Assembly: GCF_003853705.1 (NCBI RefSeq)
Contig: NZ_QTQI01000032.1
Coordinates: 1-64,000, forward strand
Origin: Burkholderia sp. Bp8992
Lineage (GTDB): Bacteria > Pseudomonadota > Gammaproteobacteria > Burkholderiales > Burkholderiaceae
Length of the DNA stretch: 64,000 nt
Direction of reading: 5' to 3'
Every line of letters begins with the position of its first letter. The stretch's first letter is position 1. The position numbers and the translations under genes were made by a program. The notes beneath the pieces were generated by a model. The model did no database searches, had not been told where the DNA came from, and worked only from the letters and a program-made list of their open reading frames with translations. Below, in pieces: positions 53,038-61,378 of this stretch.

Positions 53038-54045
53038 ATGCACATCGATCTTCCTGTCGTATGGGCCGCGATCATCGGCCTCGGCGTATTCATCTACGTG
53101 ATGCTGGACGGCTTCGATCTCGGTATCGGCCTGTTGTTTCCGTTCTTCGACGCGAAAGCCGAGCGCCAGGTGATGCTCGACACCGTCGCACCGGTGTGGG
53201 ACGGCAACGAGACGTTCCTCGTGCTCGGCGGCGCGGGCCTCTATGGCGCGTTCCCGGTCGTGTATTCGACGCTGCTGCCCGCGAACTACCTGCCGCTGGT
53301 GCTGATGCTGGTCGGACTGATCTTCCGCGGCGCGGCGTTCGAGCTGCGCGCCAAGGCTACCCGCACGCAACACATGTGGGATCTCGCGTTCATCGGCGGC
53401 TCCGCGCTCGCGGCGTTCTGCCAGGGGATCGTGCTCGGTTCGCTGCTGCAGGGCATCAAGATCGAGAACAACCAGTTCGCGGGCGGCCCGTTCGACTGGC
53501 TGTCGCCGTTCAGCCTGCTCTGCGGGATCGGCGTGCTCGTCACGTATGCGACGCTCGGCTGCGGCTGGCTGATCCTGAAGGTCGATGGCGAACTGCAGCG
53601 CAAGATGCGGCTGCTGATGAAGCCGCTCGCGGGCGTGCTGCTCGCCGTGATGGGTGTCGTGAGCCTGTGGACCGTGATCGGGCTGCCGGCCGTCGCGCAC
53701 CGCTGGTTCGGCAGCGGCAACCTCGGCTGGTTCCTGCCGGTGCCGATCCTCGTCGTCGCATGCGTGTGGGGCATCTTCCACTCGGTGAAGCGCACGCACG
53801 AAGCCACGCCGTTCCTGCTGACGCTCGCGCTCGTGTTCCTCGGCTATACGGGGCTCGTGATCAGCATCTGGCCGAACATCGTGCCGCCTTCGCTGACGAT
53901 CTGGGATGCATCGTCGAGCCATTCGAGCCAGCTGTTCGCGCTCGTCGGCACCGTGATCGTGCTGCCGATCATCCTCGTGTACAACGCGATGCAGTACCGC
54001 GTGTTCCGCGGCAAGGTGCGCGAGGGCGACATCGGCTATCACTGA
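53038..54045 (+). CDS. cydB: Cytochrome bd-type quinol oxidase subunit II (CioB type)
   Basis: 335 residues, about eight membrane helices. Begins HIDLPVVWAAIIGLGVFIYVMLDGFDLGIG; the GFDLG motif and WDGNETFLVLGGAGLYGAFP are typical of CydB. ATG 53038 is 3 bp after the cydA stop, so the two are co-translated. No CydX-type small subunit could be seen after it. A long hairpin follows before the bestrophin-like gene. Confidence 0.95.
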   Translation: MHIDLPVVWAAIIGLGVFIYVMLDGFDLGIGLLFPFFDAKAERQVMLDTVAPVWDGNETFLVLGGAGLYGAFPVVYSTLLPANYLPLVLMLVGLIFRGAAFELRAKATRTQHMWDLAFIGGSALAAFCQGIVLGSLLQGIKIENNQFAGGPFDWLSPFSLLCGIGVLVTYATLGCGWLILKVDGELQRKMRLLMKPLAGVLLAVMGVVSLWTVIGLPAVAHRWFGSGNLGWFLPVPILVVACVWGIFHSVKRTHEATPFLLTLALVFLGYTGLVISIWPNIVPPSLTIWDASSSHSSQLFALVGTVIVLPIILVYNAMQYRVFRGKVREGDIGYH

Positions 54046-54112
54046 GCGGCATGCGAAGTGACGGGGCGCGGCGTGCGCGTATCATCACGCACAGCGCGGC
54101 GCCCGGCACGGC

Positions 54113-54160
54113 ACCCGATGCGAAAGCGGCCCGCCACGCGCGGGCCGCTGCGCATCGGGT
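54113..54160 (+). terminator. Two-tier 20-bp hairpin after cydB
   Basis: Outer stem ACCCGATGCG (54113-54122) / CGCATCGGGT (54151-54160) and inner stem AGCGGCCCGC (54125-54134) / GCGGGCCGCT (54140-54149) are both perfect, separated by AA on one side and one G on the other, with a CACGC loop. Very stable structure between cydAB and the next gene; probable terminator, though no T-tract follows. Confidence 0.7.
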
Positions 54161-54211
54161 GCGGGCGCAACGGGTTGCGTTGCGTATTCCTTTGGCAGTC
54201 GAGAAAACACC

Positions 54212-55132
54212 ATGATCGTCAGACCACGACAAAACTGGCTCAGGATGCTGTTCGTATGGAACGGCTCCGTGCTGCAATCGATCATTCCGCAGCTCGTGTT
54301 CATGGCGATCGTCAGCACGCTGGCGGTCTTCACGAACGGGCGCATCTTCGGCGAGAAGATTCCGCTCAACACCGCGCCGTTCACGCTGTTCGGGCTCGCG
54401 CTCGCGATCTTCCTCGGGTTTCGCAACAACGCGAGCTTCGAGCGCTTCAAGGAGGCGCGGCACCTGTGGGGCAACCTGCTGATTGCGGCGCGCGCGGTGA
54501 CGTCGCAACTGCATCGCTACCTGCCCGACAGCGTGAGCGACGCCGAGCGCAACCGGCTCGCCGATCTGCTGATCGCGCTCGCGTATGCGCTGAAGCACCA
54601 GCTGCGCCATACCGATCCGACCGAAGACCTGCTGCGCATTCTCGGCGCGGAGCGCACGGCCGCGCTCGGCGGCAAATGCTACAAGCCGGTCGCGATCCTC
54701 GACGAACTGCGCGGCGGCATCGTCCGTGCGCTGGGCCGAGCGCACGGCAGCGACGCGACCTGCTGGATGTTCGAGACGCAGCTCGACGAGCTCGGCAAGT
54801 CGGTCGGGGGTTGCGAGCGCATCCTGTCGACGCCGATCCCGTTTTCATACAGCGTGCTGCTCCATCGCACCGTGTATGCGTATTGCGTGCTGCTGCCGTT
54901 CGGGCTCGTCGACTCGACGGAGTTCTTCACGCCGCTGATCTGCGTGTTCATCTCGTACACGCTGATCGCGCTCGAGGCGATCGCGAACGAAGTGGCCGAG
55001 CCGTTCGGCCTCGCGCCGAATGCGCTCGCGCTCAATGCGATGACGCGCACGATCGAGCGGTCGGTGCTCGAACTCGGCGATCGGCCGATGCCGGAGGAGT
55101 TCGCGCCGGCGTCGACGTATCAGATCACGTAG
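54212..55132 (+). CDS. Bestrophin-like (UPF0187) channel protein
   Basis: 306 residues. Four or so hydrophobic segments: near residues 17-40 (SVLQSIIPQLVFMAIVSTLA), 57-72, and two in the C-terminal half (HRTVYAYCVLLPFGLVDS, FFTPLICVFISYTLIALEAIA). FRNNASFERFKEARHLWGNL and EVAEPFGLAPNALALN match the bestrophin pattern. Bacterial bestrophins form pentameric ion channels in the inner membrane; ion selectivity varies. It is separated from cydB by a strong hairpin and probably has its own promoter. Confidence 0.88.
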   Translation: MIVRPRQNWLRMLFVWNGSVLQSIIPQLVFMAIVSTLAVFTNGRIFGEKIPLNTAPFTLFGLALAIFLGFRNNASFERFKEARHLWGNLLIAARAVTSQLHRYLPDSVSDAERNRLADLLIALAYALKHQLRHTDPTEDLLRILGAERTAALGGKCYKPVAILDELRGGIVRALGRAHGSDATCWMFETQLDELGKSVGGCERILSTPIPFSYSVLLHRTVYAYCVLLPFGLVDSTEFFTPLICVFISYTLIALEAIANEVAEPFGLAPNALALNAMTRTIERSVLELGDRPMPEEFAPASTYQIT

Positions 55133-55225
55133 GGCGCCGGTTCGGTAGTGTAGTCGCCGGTAAGGTTGATCGGTCGGATCGGGAGAGGTTGTGTAGACTC
55201 GGGCTCGTTCAATGGAGCCCACACC

Positions 55226-55633
55226 ATGCAACTGCTTGATCACGTGTCGATCGGCGTGCCGGATATCGACCAGGCACGCCCCTTCTACGATGCCGTCATG
55301 ACCGCGCTGGGCGCGACCAAGGTCTATGACCGGGCCACCGCGCTCGGTTATGGCGAACGCTGCAGCGCGAACGACCCTGCATCGACCTTCCTCGCGGTGT
55401 ATCTGGATCCCGCCGAAATCGGGACGAACAAGCGGCACTGGTGTTTCAAGGCCGCTTCCCGCGAGCAGGTGCATGCGTTTTTCGAGGCCGGCCTGTCTAC
55501 GGGCGGCCGGTCCAACGGCGACCCCGGCTTGCGGCCGCACTACCACGGCGATTACTACGCGGCGTTTCTCGTCGATCCGGCCGGCAACCAGGTCGAGGCC
55601 GTGTGTCACGCAGCGGTGGCGGAGCACGAGTAG
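55226..55633 (+). CDS. VOC (glyoxalase-like) family protein
   Basis: 135 residues from ATG 55226. Two beta-alpha-beta-beta-beta modules of the vicinal-oxygen-chelate fold: MQLLDHVSIGVPDIDQARPFYDAV at the start, and later FKAASREQVHAFFEAGLSTGG and YYAAFLVDPAGNQVEAVCH. Metal ligands in the family are His/Glu on each module; H6 and E near the C-terminus (QVEAV) fit. Activity unknown. Convergent with the DUF1493 gene. Confidence 0.9.
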   Translation: MQLLDHVSIGVPDIDQARPFYDAVMTALGATKVYDRATALGYGERCSANDPASTFLAVYLDPAEIGTNKRHWCFKAASREQVHAFFEAGLSTGGRSNGDPGLRPHYHGDYYAAFLVDPAGNQVEAVCHAAVAEHE

Positions 55634-55661
55634 CCGTAACGGTGGTGAGGTCCGGCGGTCG

Positions 55662-56012
55662 TTAGTTTTCGACTGCTTCGGAGTCCCACGTCCCGAGGGA
55701 TATCGCTTTGCTCAGCATGCCGACGGTCAATGCATGTCGCTGGAACGTATGGGGTTTTCCGAGCAGGTATTTTCGCAAGACGTGATATAGCAGCCCCTCG
55801 CCCTCCATCAGGAAGTAACGCCCAAAATCGTAGTCTCCTCGGTCGACGCCGAATCGGTCGAAAAAGCGTTCCATGAAGATGTCGGCGTCGTCCCCGGTCT
55901 GTCCCAGGTCGTCCGAGATCGAGGTGCGCTCCGTAATGCGGTGCTTGTCCGAGGCAGCGGCTTCCTTGCGAACGAACGCTTCCAGCGCTTCCCAATTGTG
56001 TCGGTCGTCCAT
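55662..56012 (-). CDS. DUF1493 family protein (acyl-carrier-like)
   Basis: 116 residues from ATG 56012 (MDDRHNWEALEAFVRKEAA). DUF1493 pattern: SISDDLGQTGDDADIFMERFF and GVDRGDYDFGRYF. The family is small, helical, and compared to acyl carrier proteins, though no phosphopantetheine serine motif (DSL) is seen here: the equivalent site reads GDDAD. The start codon overlaps the stop of the upstream STM2901-type gene (TAATG), so the pair is translationally coupled. Local GC is below the window average. Function unknown. Confidence 0.8.
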   Translation of the reverse strand: MDDRHNWEALEAFVRKEAAASDKHRITERTSISDDLGQTGDDADIFMERFFDRFGVDRGDYDFGRYFLMEGEGLLYHVLRKYLLGKPHTFQRHALTVGMLSKAISLGTWDSEAVEN

Positions 56013-56440
56013 TAGAGAATCCTGTCCTCTGGTTTCACAATCCGGTTGTACTGGTAAACGGTGTTCCGGACAATATGGAATACATCCGTCCCAAGTACCA
56101 CCCATCCGACACCCGGTATGGTTCGTCCGACGAACACTGCCAGTCGATGGGTCAGGATTACCCGCAATCTCTTGATGCTTTTCAGCGTAACGGTCGGCAA
56201 TACCTTGCGCTTGAATTCATACCGAAATATCGACCTCGACATGACCGATGCGACGGACGTGCCGCGGGTCGTGCCGGCCGGCTTGGCTCGGGTTGGAAGA
56301 ATGGGAAGACCCGACAGTATCAGAACAACCGCTTCGACATCGTCGATGCCGATCTGCTTGCAGGTTTCGTCTGCGGCAATCAGGAAGAACAACTCGATCG
56401 GAGTCAGGTCTGGTTCGTTCCGGTAGTGGTAAGTATTCAC
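56012..56440 (-). CDS. STM2901 family protein
   Basis: 142 residues from GTG 56440, chosen because GAGGG precedes it and NTYHYRNEPDLTPIELFFLI starts the family domain. Key segments: AADETCKQIGIDDVEAVVLILSG, AKPAGTTRGTSVASV, then HRLAVFVGRTIPGVGWVVLGTDV with one hydrophobic stretch, and a C-terminal VYQYNRIVKPEDRI. This resembles the STM2901 family first noted in Salmonella, which is often next to a DUF1493 gene as here. Both functions are unknown. The pair sits in a lower-GC island between core genes. Confidence 0.75.
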   Translation of the reverse strand: MNTYHYRNEPDLTPIELFFLIAADETCKQIGIDDVEAVVLILSGLPILPTRAKPAGTTRGTSVASVMSRSIFRYEFKRKVLPTVTLKSIKRLRVILTHRLAVFVGRTIPGVGWVVLGTDVFHIVRNTVYQYNRIVKPEDRIL

Positions 56441-56485
56441 GCGGTGCCCTCGGGATGCCGGCGACACAGGCCGCATTCGCTGCAC

Positions 56486-57028
56486 GTCCCGTTCGCCGTC
56501 GTTGTCGTTGGCGGGCTACGTTAGCGAAGTGGTCTTTGCGGGGCAATATCGGAGGGAGGCCGGCTGCTGCGGTGGCGCTGACGAGCGATTCACGCAAAAA
56601 CGACACGAAGGCCGTTGCTCGCCGTGTGGTGACGGAAGAGCGGCACGGGACGCTCGCGCGGACGATCATTTTCTTCGTTGTGATGCCGGGGACGGAAGGT
56701 TGTCGAATTGTTGCCGATTACGCTCCACGTCGACGTTCATGTCGAGCGTGCATTGTGTGGTGGATCCAATGCAAGTCGCCGTCGCCGCTCAATCGAAATA
56801 CGTGAACCCCATCGCACTCTTCACGGCCACGAGCGTCGCGCTTGCCACTTCCCGTGCATGCAACGTGCCGCGCTTCGCGATCGCCTTAACTTCGGCCTCG
56901 TCGGCCTTGCCCCGGCGGCGGCGCGCGCGGACCGGCCCGATCAGCGCACGCTTGACGACGCGGTCGCTGGCCGCCGAGCCCCTGCCCGGAATCGACGAGA
57001 CGGATCTGACGAGGAGTGGCCGAACGCA
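56486..57028. other. Low-information region with a possible gene remnant
   Basis: 543 bp without a clear gene. On the minus strand, a frame ending at 56801 reads the plausible C-terminal KRGTLHAREVASATLVAV then KSAMGFTYFD, but it has no start codon before the neighbouring aldolase gene and no family I know. It may be the tail of a decayed gene. The rest (56500-56790) is of lower GC and contains the promoter of the STM2901/DUF1493 pair. Confidence 0.3.
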
Positions 57029-57805
57029 TCAATCCCGATACGACGGCTCCTCGACGTCCAGGATGCGCTTCATCTCGTCGAAATGCGCGATCGAGAAGTC
57101 ACGGAATCCTTCCCAGTCACGCGCGGTCTTCTCGGCCACTTCGTCGGACAGCACATTGATCGGCTTGCCGGTCGCGTACGCGTTGACGAGGATCCGGCAC
57201 GCGCGTTCGAGCGTGTACATGTCGTCGAACGCCTCGCCGACTGTCGGCGCGGTCACCAGTACGCCGTGATTGCCCATCAGCAAACGGGACTTGTCCTTGA
57301 GCAGCGACACGAGGCGGGCGCCTTCGTCTTCGGTATCCGCCATTCCCGAGAATGCGGTGTCCAGCGCGACACGATTGAAATAACGGGCGGTGTTCTGTTC
57401 GATGGGCAGGATGGTCGGATCGGACAACGTCGAGATCGCAGTGACATGGACGGGGTGCAGGTGCATGGCGACGCGCACATGCGGCAGTTGCTGGTGCAAC
57501 TGGCCATGGATCGCCCATGCGGTCGGATCGACGCTGCCGTTTTCGAGGCTCGAACGATCGTCGGCGTCCAGCAGAACCAGGTCGCTCGCGCGGATCCGCG
57601 AGAAGTGCATCCATTTGGGGTTCATCAGGAAGTGACGGCCGTCGTCGGAAACGGCGACGCTGAAGTGGTTCGCGACCGCTTCATGCATGTCGAGGCGGGC
57701 GAAGCAGCGGAAAGCGGCGGCGAGATCGGTGCGAAGCTGGGTTTCGTTCATGTCGAGGTGCGTGAGCGGAAGCGTGGGAAACGGGGGCGCCGGCCGCAGG
57801 TTCAT
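57029..57805 (-). CDS. Class II aldolase/adducin family protein
   Basis: 258 residues from ATG 57805; ATG 57751 is an alternative start. The class II aldolase pattern is clear: LDMHEAVANHFSVAVSDDG, the metal-binding histidines in VAMHLHPVHVTA, then LLMGNHGVLVTAPTVGEAFDDMY. These zinc enzymes cleave sugar phosphates or act as decarboxylases or epimerases. It is the last gene of the minus-strand run, 81 bp after the ABC ATPase. A link to the upstream catabolic genes is possible but unproven. Confidence 0.88.
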   Translation of the reverse strand: MNLRPAPPFPTLPLTHLDMNETQLRTDLAAAFRCFARLDMHEAVANHFSVAVSDDGRHFLMNPKWMHFSRIRASDLVLLDADDRSSLENGSVDPTAWAIHGQLHQQLPHVRVAMHLHPVHVTAISTLSDPTILPIEQNTARYFNRVALDTAFSGMADTEDEGARLVSLLKDKSRLLMGNHGVLVTAPTVGEAFDDMYTLERACRILVNAYATGKPINVLSDEVAEKTARDWEGFRDFSIAHFDEMKRILDVEEPSYRD

Positions 57806-57885
57806 GGTTGGCCGCAGGGATTTGTCGAAAGGGTTCGACCAGTCGGGCGGCCGAGCGCCGGCCACGCCGCGATGCATCGACCCGC

Positions 57886-58776
57886 TTACTGCCTTGGGGC
57901 GGTCGATCCGTCCGCGTCGGCCGTCGCGTCGTCCGAGTGCCAGAACGCGTTGCGGTCGCGGTAGTTCTGCAGGAACTGCTGCAGCCGGGGATTCGTGGAA
58001 CGGCGGAACACCTCGCCCGGCGCGCCGCTCACCGCGATCCGGCCATGGTCGAGAAACACGACGCGATCGGCCATCTGGGCGGCGAAACCCATCTCGTGCG
58101 TGACGACGACCATCGTCATCCCGTCGCGCGCGAGCTGCTTCATGACCTGCAGCACTTCGCCGACGAGTTCCGGGTCCAGTGCGGAGGTTGGCTCGTCGAA
58201 CAGCATCAGGTTCGGCTCCATCGCCAACGCGCGGGCGATCGCCACGCGCTGCTGCTGGCCACCGGACAGTTTCGACGGATGGGCATCCGCCTTGTGGGAC
58301 ATGCCGACCATGTCGAGCATGCGGCCACCGATGGCATCCGCCTCGGCACCGGGCAGGCGGCGCACCCGCCGCAGCGCTTCGGTGACGTTACCGAGCACGC
58401 TCATGTGCGGCCACAGGTTGAACTGCTGAAACACCATGCCGATGTTACGGCGCACGCGGTTGATCTCGGCGCTCGACGCGCGCACGCGTACGCCGTTGCG
58501 TTCGACATAGCCGAGCATCTCGCCGCCGATCCGGATCTCGCCGTGATCATAGGTTTCGAGGGCGGCCATGCAGCGCAGCAGCGTGCTCTTGCCCGATCCG
58601 GACGGACCGATCAGGCAGACCACTTCGGATTTCGCGATCGACACATCGATTCCGCGCAGCACATCGGTATCGCCAAAACGTTTGTGCAAACCCCTGACTT
58701 CGACGAGCGGCGTTGCGGACGCCGGCGCGAGCGTGGCGGCGGGTACGCTTGCGGGGATGGCGCTGACTGCGTTCAT
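57886..58776 (-). CDS. Polar amino-acid-type ABC transporter ATP-binding protein
   Basis: 296 residues, with about 25 extra N-terminal residues compared with GlnQ/HisP. Walker [10 protein letters not shown] (57-65), signature [15 protein letters not shown], Walker [20 protein letters not shown], and the H-loop [10 protein letters not shown]. The pattern matches amino-acid importers. No matching membrane permease or binding-protein gene adjoins it; the PotC-type permease 5 kb upstream belongs to a different importer class. It is separated from the M20 gene by 241 bp (58777-59017) that hold nothing recognisable. Confidence 0.9.
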   Translation of the reverse strand: MNAVSAIPASVPAATLAPASATPLVEVRGLHKRFGDTDVLRGIDVSIAKSEVVCLIGPSGSGKSTLLRCMAALETYDHGEIRIGGEMLGYVERNGVRVRASSAEINRVRRNIGMVFQQFNLWPHMSVLGNVTEALRRVRRLPGAEADAIGGRMLDMVGMSHKADAHPSKLSGGQQQRVAIARALAMEPNLMLFDEPTSALDPELVGEVLQVMKQLARDGMTMVVVTHEMGFAAQMADRVVFLDHGRIAVSGAPGEVFRRSTNPRLQQFLQNYRDRNAFWHSDDATADADGSTAPRQ

Positions 58777-59017
58777 GATGGCCTCGATCAGTTCCGGTCA
58801 TCGTGCCGTCATCGCCTGGGTCAGGCGACGGGCGCAATGCAAGTTCGATGAGCCGACTTTACGTGGTCAATATTGATCGGGGAAAAACTCTTTTCGAATG
58901 CGATTCGCAAGTTTTTCCTATGCGGCGCGCCGGTGCGCGGCGAAGAAGATGCGCGCACCGGCGGAGGGAATTGCGCGGCAGTACGGGAACAGCCAGCCGA
59001 GCTCGACGGAGTCGAAA

Positions 59018-60202
59018 TCAGTCAGTCATGCGATCAGTCGCTTCGGTCGCGGCGAGATGGTCTGCCAGCCGCCGCAGCATCGCATCGCAACCCTGCAGTT
59101 GCTCGACGCTCACGAACTCGTCCGGCTTGTGCCCCTGATCCATGCTGCCCGGTCCGCACACCACGGTCGGGATACCGGCCTGCTCGAACAGTCCGCCTTC
59201 GGTGCCGAACGCAACCGTGCCGAACGCGCTCGATCCGCTGAGTATCGACAGCAGGCGGGCGGCGTCGCTGTCGCCCGGTGTCGAGAGGCCCGGGTAGGCG
59301 GACAGCGGCTGCATACGGATATCGCAATCCGCGTGAACCGCGCGCATCTTCGGCGTCAGGTGTTGCTGCGCATAGGCCTGCAATTCGCTCGTCACTTCAT
59401 CGGCGTCGAAGCCGGGCAGCGTGCGGACTTCGAAATCGAATTCGCATGCGTCGGGAACGATGTTCAACGCCTTGCCGCCGTGGATCAGGCCGATCTGGAC
59501 AGTCGAATACGGCGGATCGAAGCGCGCGTCGTGATGCTCCGGTTGTGCGAGGCGCTCGCCGATTTCCTCCAGCCGGTTGACGAGACGCGCCGCATACTGA
59601 ATCGCATTGACGCCATACGGCGCATACGCGGAATGGCACGCGGCGCCTTTGACGTGGCAGCGCATCGCCAGTTTGCCCTTGTGGCCGAGAACCGGCTTCA
59701 ATTCGGTCGGCTCGCCGATCACGCACAGCACCGGCCTGTGTGGGCGCTTCGCGAGTTCGGCCAGCATCGGCCGCACCCCGAGACAGCCGATCTCCTCGTC
59801 GTACGAGAACGCGAGATGGATCGGCAACGACAACCGGCGCTCGACGAACATCGGTACCGCAGCCAGCACCGACGCGAGAAAGCCCTTCATGTCCGCGGTG
59901 CCGCGCCCATACAGCCGGCCGTCGCGCTCAGTCATCCGAAACGGCTCGACGGTCCATGCCTGGCCGTCGGCGGGCACCACATCCGTATGACCCGAGAGCA
60001 GGATGCCGCCGCGCTCGCGCGGCCCGATCGTGGCGAACAGGTTCGCCTTGCTGCGCGCGTCGTTGTAGAACAGTTCGCTGTCTATTCCGTAGCGCGCCAG
60101 ATAGCCGCGGATGAACTCGATCATCGCGAGGTTCGAGTGCCGGCTGACCGTATCGAAGCCGATCAGTTCGGCGAGCAGGGTGCGGCTGGTCGGGTCACTC
60201 AT
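59018..60202 (-). CDS. M20 metallopeptidase, acetylornithine deacetylase (ArgE) type
   Basis: 394 residues from ATG 60202 (the GTG one codon earlier is less likely). M20 metal and catalytic residues: H72-x-D74 in SGHTDVVPADG, D104 in GRGTADMKGFLA, E136-E137 in YDEEIGCLG, and GPGSMDQGHKPDEFV near the end. ArgE-type enzymes remove N-acyl groups from amino acids. It overlaps the DUF1028 gene by 8 bp, so it works in that pathway, not arginine synthesis. Its true substrate is probably an N-acylated intermediate. Confidence 0.88.
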   Translation of the reverse strand: MSDPTSRTLLAELIGFDTVSRHSNLAMIEFIRGYLARYGIDSELFYNDARSKANLFATIGPRERGGILLSGHTDVVPADGQAWTVEPFRMTERDGRLYGRGTADMKGFLASVLAAVPMFVERRLSLPIHLAFSYDEEIGCLGVRPMLAELAKRPHRPVLCVIGEPTELKPVLGHKGKLAMRCHVKGAACHSAYAPYGVNAIQYAARLVNRLEEIGERLAQPEHHDARFDPPYSTVQIGLIHGGKALNIVPDACEFDFEVRTLPGFDADEVTSELQAYAQQHLTPKMRAVHADCDIRMQPLSAYPGLSTPGDSDAARLLSILSGSSAFGTVAFGTEGGLFEQAGIPTVVCGPGSMDQGHKPDEFVSVEQLQGCDAMLRRLADHLAATEATDRMTD

Positions 60203-60872
60203 CACCGGGGACTCCGTATTTCGGTGCGGCCGTCGGATCGAGCGCGCGCGTCACATAGTCGTGCATCTGCGGACGGTATGCATGCCACAGCGCGGCGAGG
60301 GCCGCGATCGGTGCGTCGTCGGTCCAGTCGACCCGCAGGTCGACGAGCGGCCACACCTGCGTATCGACGATCTTCAACGCGGCCGAATGCACCGGGCCGG
60401 CTTCTCCGCCCGCGTCGATCGCGGCCTGCATCGCCGCGAGCAGACGGTCGGCGAGCGGGCCGGGCGTCTGCTCGAACGCGGGCACCATCGCGGAGATCAC
60501 GTCCTGACTGGCGAGCATGTTGCCCGCGGCGACGCACTGTCTGCCCGCTACCGCATGATGCAGGCCGAGCGCGTGCGCGCCGGTCTGGAATGCCGTGCGG
60601 CCCTGTGTATCGACGACCGTGACCTGCCGGTAGTCGCGCCAGCGATCGGTGGCGAGCGCGGCTTCGAGCGCCTGTACGGGATCGGCCGCGCCGTCGCCGA
60701 GCAGGTCGAGCACCCGCGGGCCGAGCGACGGCAGCGTGACGTTCTGCGTCGCCACGGCGCCCGCACCGGTGCGAACCCACGCGCAGCGCGCGCCCACTGC
60801 GATGCTCGAGGAACTGATCGCGATGCCGAGTTGTCCGGTTTCGGCGCACCGTCCGACGATGGAGAATGTCAT
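60195..60872 (-). CDS. DUF1028 family protein (Ntn-hydrolase-like)
   Basis: 225 residues. DUF1028 start: MTFSIVGRCAETGQLGIAIS, then VGARCAWVRTGAGAVATQNVT, and AVAGRQCVAAGNMLASQDV. The family has an N-terminal-nucleophile hydrolase-like fold and no settled activity. The ATG is 1 bp from the RidA-like stop, and the gene overlaps the M20 gene at its end, so three genes are tightly coupled. An amide-hydrolysing role is inferred. Confidence 0.85.
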   Translation of the reverse strand: MTFSIVGRCAETGQLGIAISSSSIAVGARCAWVRTGAGAVATQNVTLPSLGPRVLDLLGDGAADPVQALEAALATDRWRDYRQVTVVDTQGRTAFQTGAHALGLHHAVAGRQCVAAGNMLASQDVISAMVPAFEQTPGPLADRLLAAMQAAIDAGGEAGPVHSAALKIVDTQVWPLVDLRVDWTDDAPIAALAALWHAYRPQMHDYVTRALDPTAAPKYGVPGDE

Positions 60873-60873
60873 G

Positions 60874-61320
60874 TCACGCTCCGGCGGCAGGAGCCGGCTG
60901 CCAGTTGTCGGGAATCACGGCGATGACGTCGATTTCCATCAGCCACTCCGGCTGGCCGAGCGCGCTGACCACGAGGCCGGTCGAGATCGGATAGACGCCC
61001 TTGAGCCATTTGCCGACGACCTGATAGACGGGCTCGCGATAACGCGGATCGATCAGATACGTGGTGGTCTTGACGATATGCGAGAGGTCGCTGCCGGCTT
61101 CTTCGAGCAGTTGCTTGACGTTCTTCATCGCCTGTTCGGTTTGCGCGCGCGGATCGCCCAGGCCGACCAGATTGCCGTCGAAGTCGGTGCCGATCTGGCC
61201 GCGCACATAGACCGTGTTGCCGGCGCGGACAGCCTGGCACAGATCGTTGTCGAGCGTCTGGTTCGGATAGGTGTCTTTCGTGTTGAACATCCGGATACGG
61301 GTGTGGGTCGGCTGGCTCAT
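60874..61320 (-). CDS. RidA-family protein lacking the catalytic Arg
   Basis: 148 residues. RidA fold: ICx-like core YVRGQIGTDFDGNLVG, QTEQAMKNVKQLLEEAGSDL, VKTTTYLIDPRYREPVYQVV and a C-terminal QPEWLMEIDVIAVI. In imine-deaminating RidA a conserved Arg lies in the PARS-type motif; here the matching stretch reads STGLVVSALG with no Arg. So it likely belongs to a specialised Rid subfamily, some of which act in catabolism of amines or N-hydroxylated compounds. It lies between the flavin monooxygenase and DUF1028 genes. Confidence 0.88.
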   Translation of the reverse strand: MSQPTHTRIRMFNTKDTYPNQTLDNDLCQAVRAGNTVYVRGQIGTDFDGNLVGLGDPRAQTEQAMKNVKQLLEEAGSDLSHIVKTTTYLIDPRYREPVYQVVGKWLKGVYPISTGLVVSALGQPEWLMEIDVIAVIPDNWQPAPAAGA

Positions 61321-61378
61321 CGTCGTGAATTCCTGAAGGAGGGTTCGGCAAGCAGTGCAGTGCGAATCGGTCTTGCGT

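Noticed and set aside
51520-54042. 840-residue minus-strand frame opposite cydAB
   Set aside because: Shadow of a strongly conserved oxidase operon; His/Arg/Glu-rich noise.
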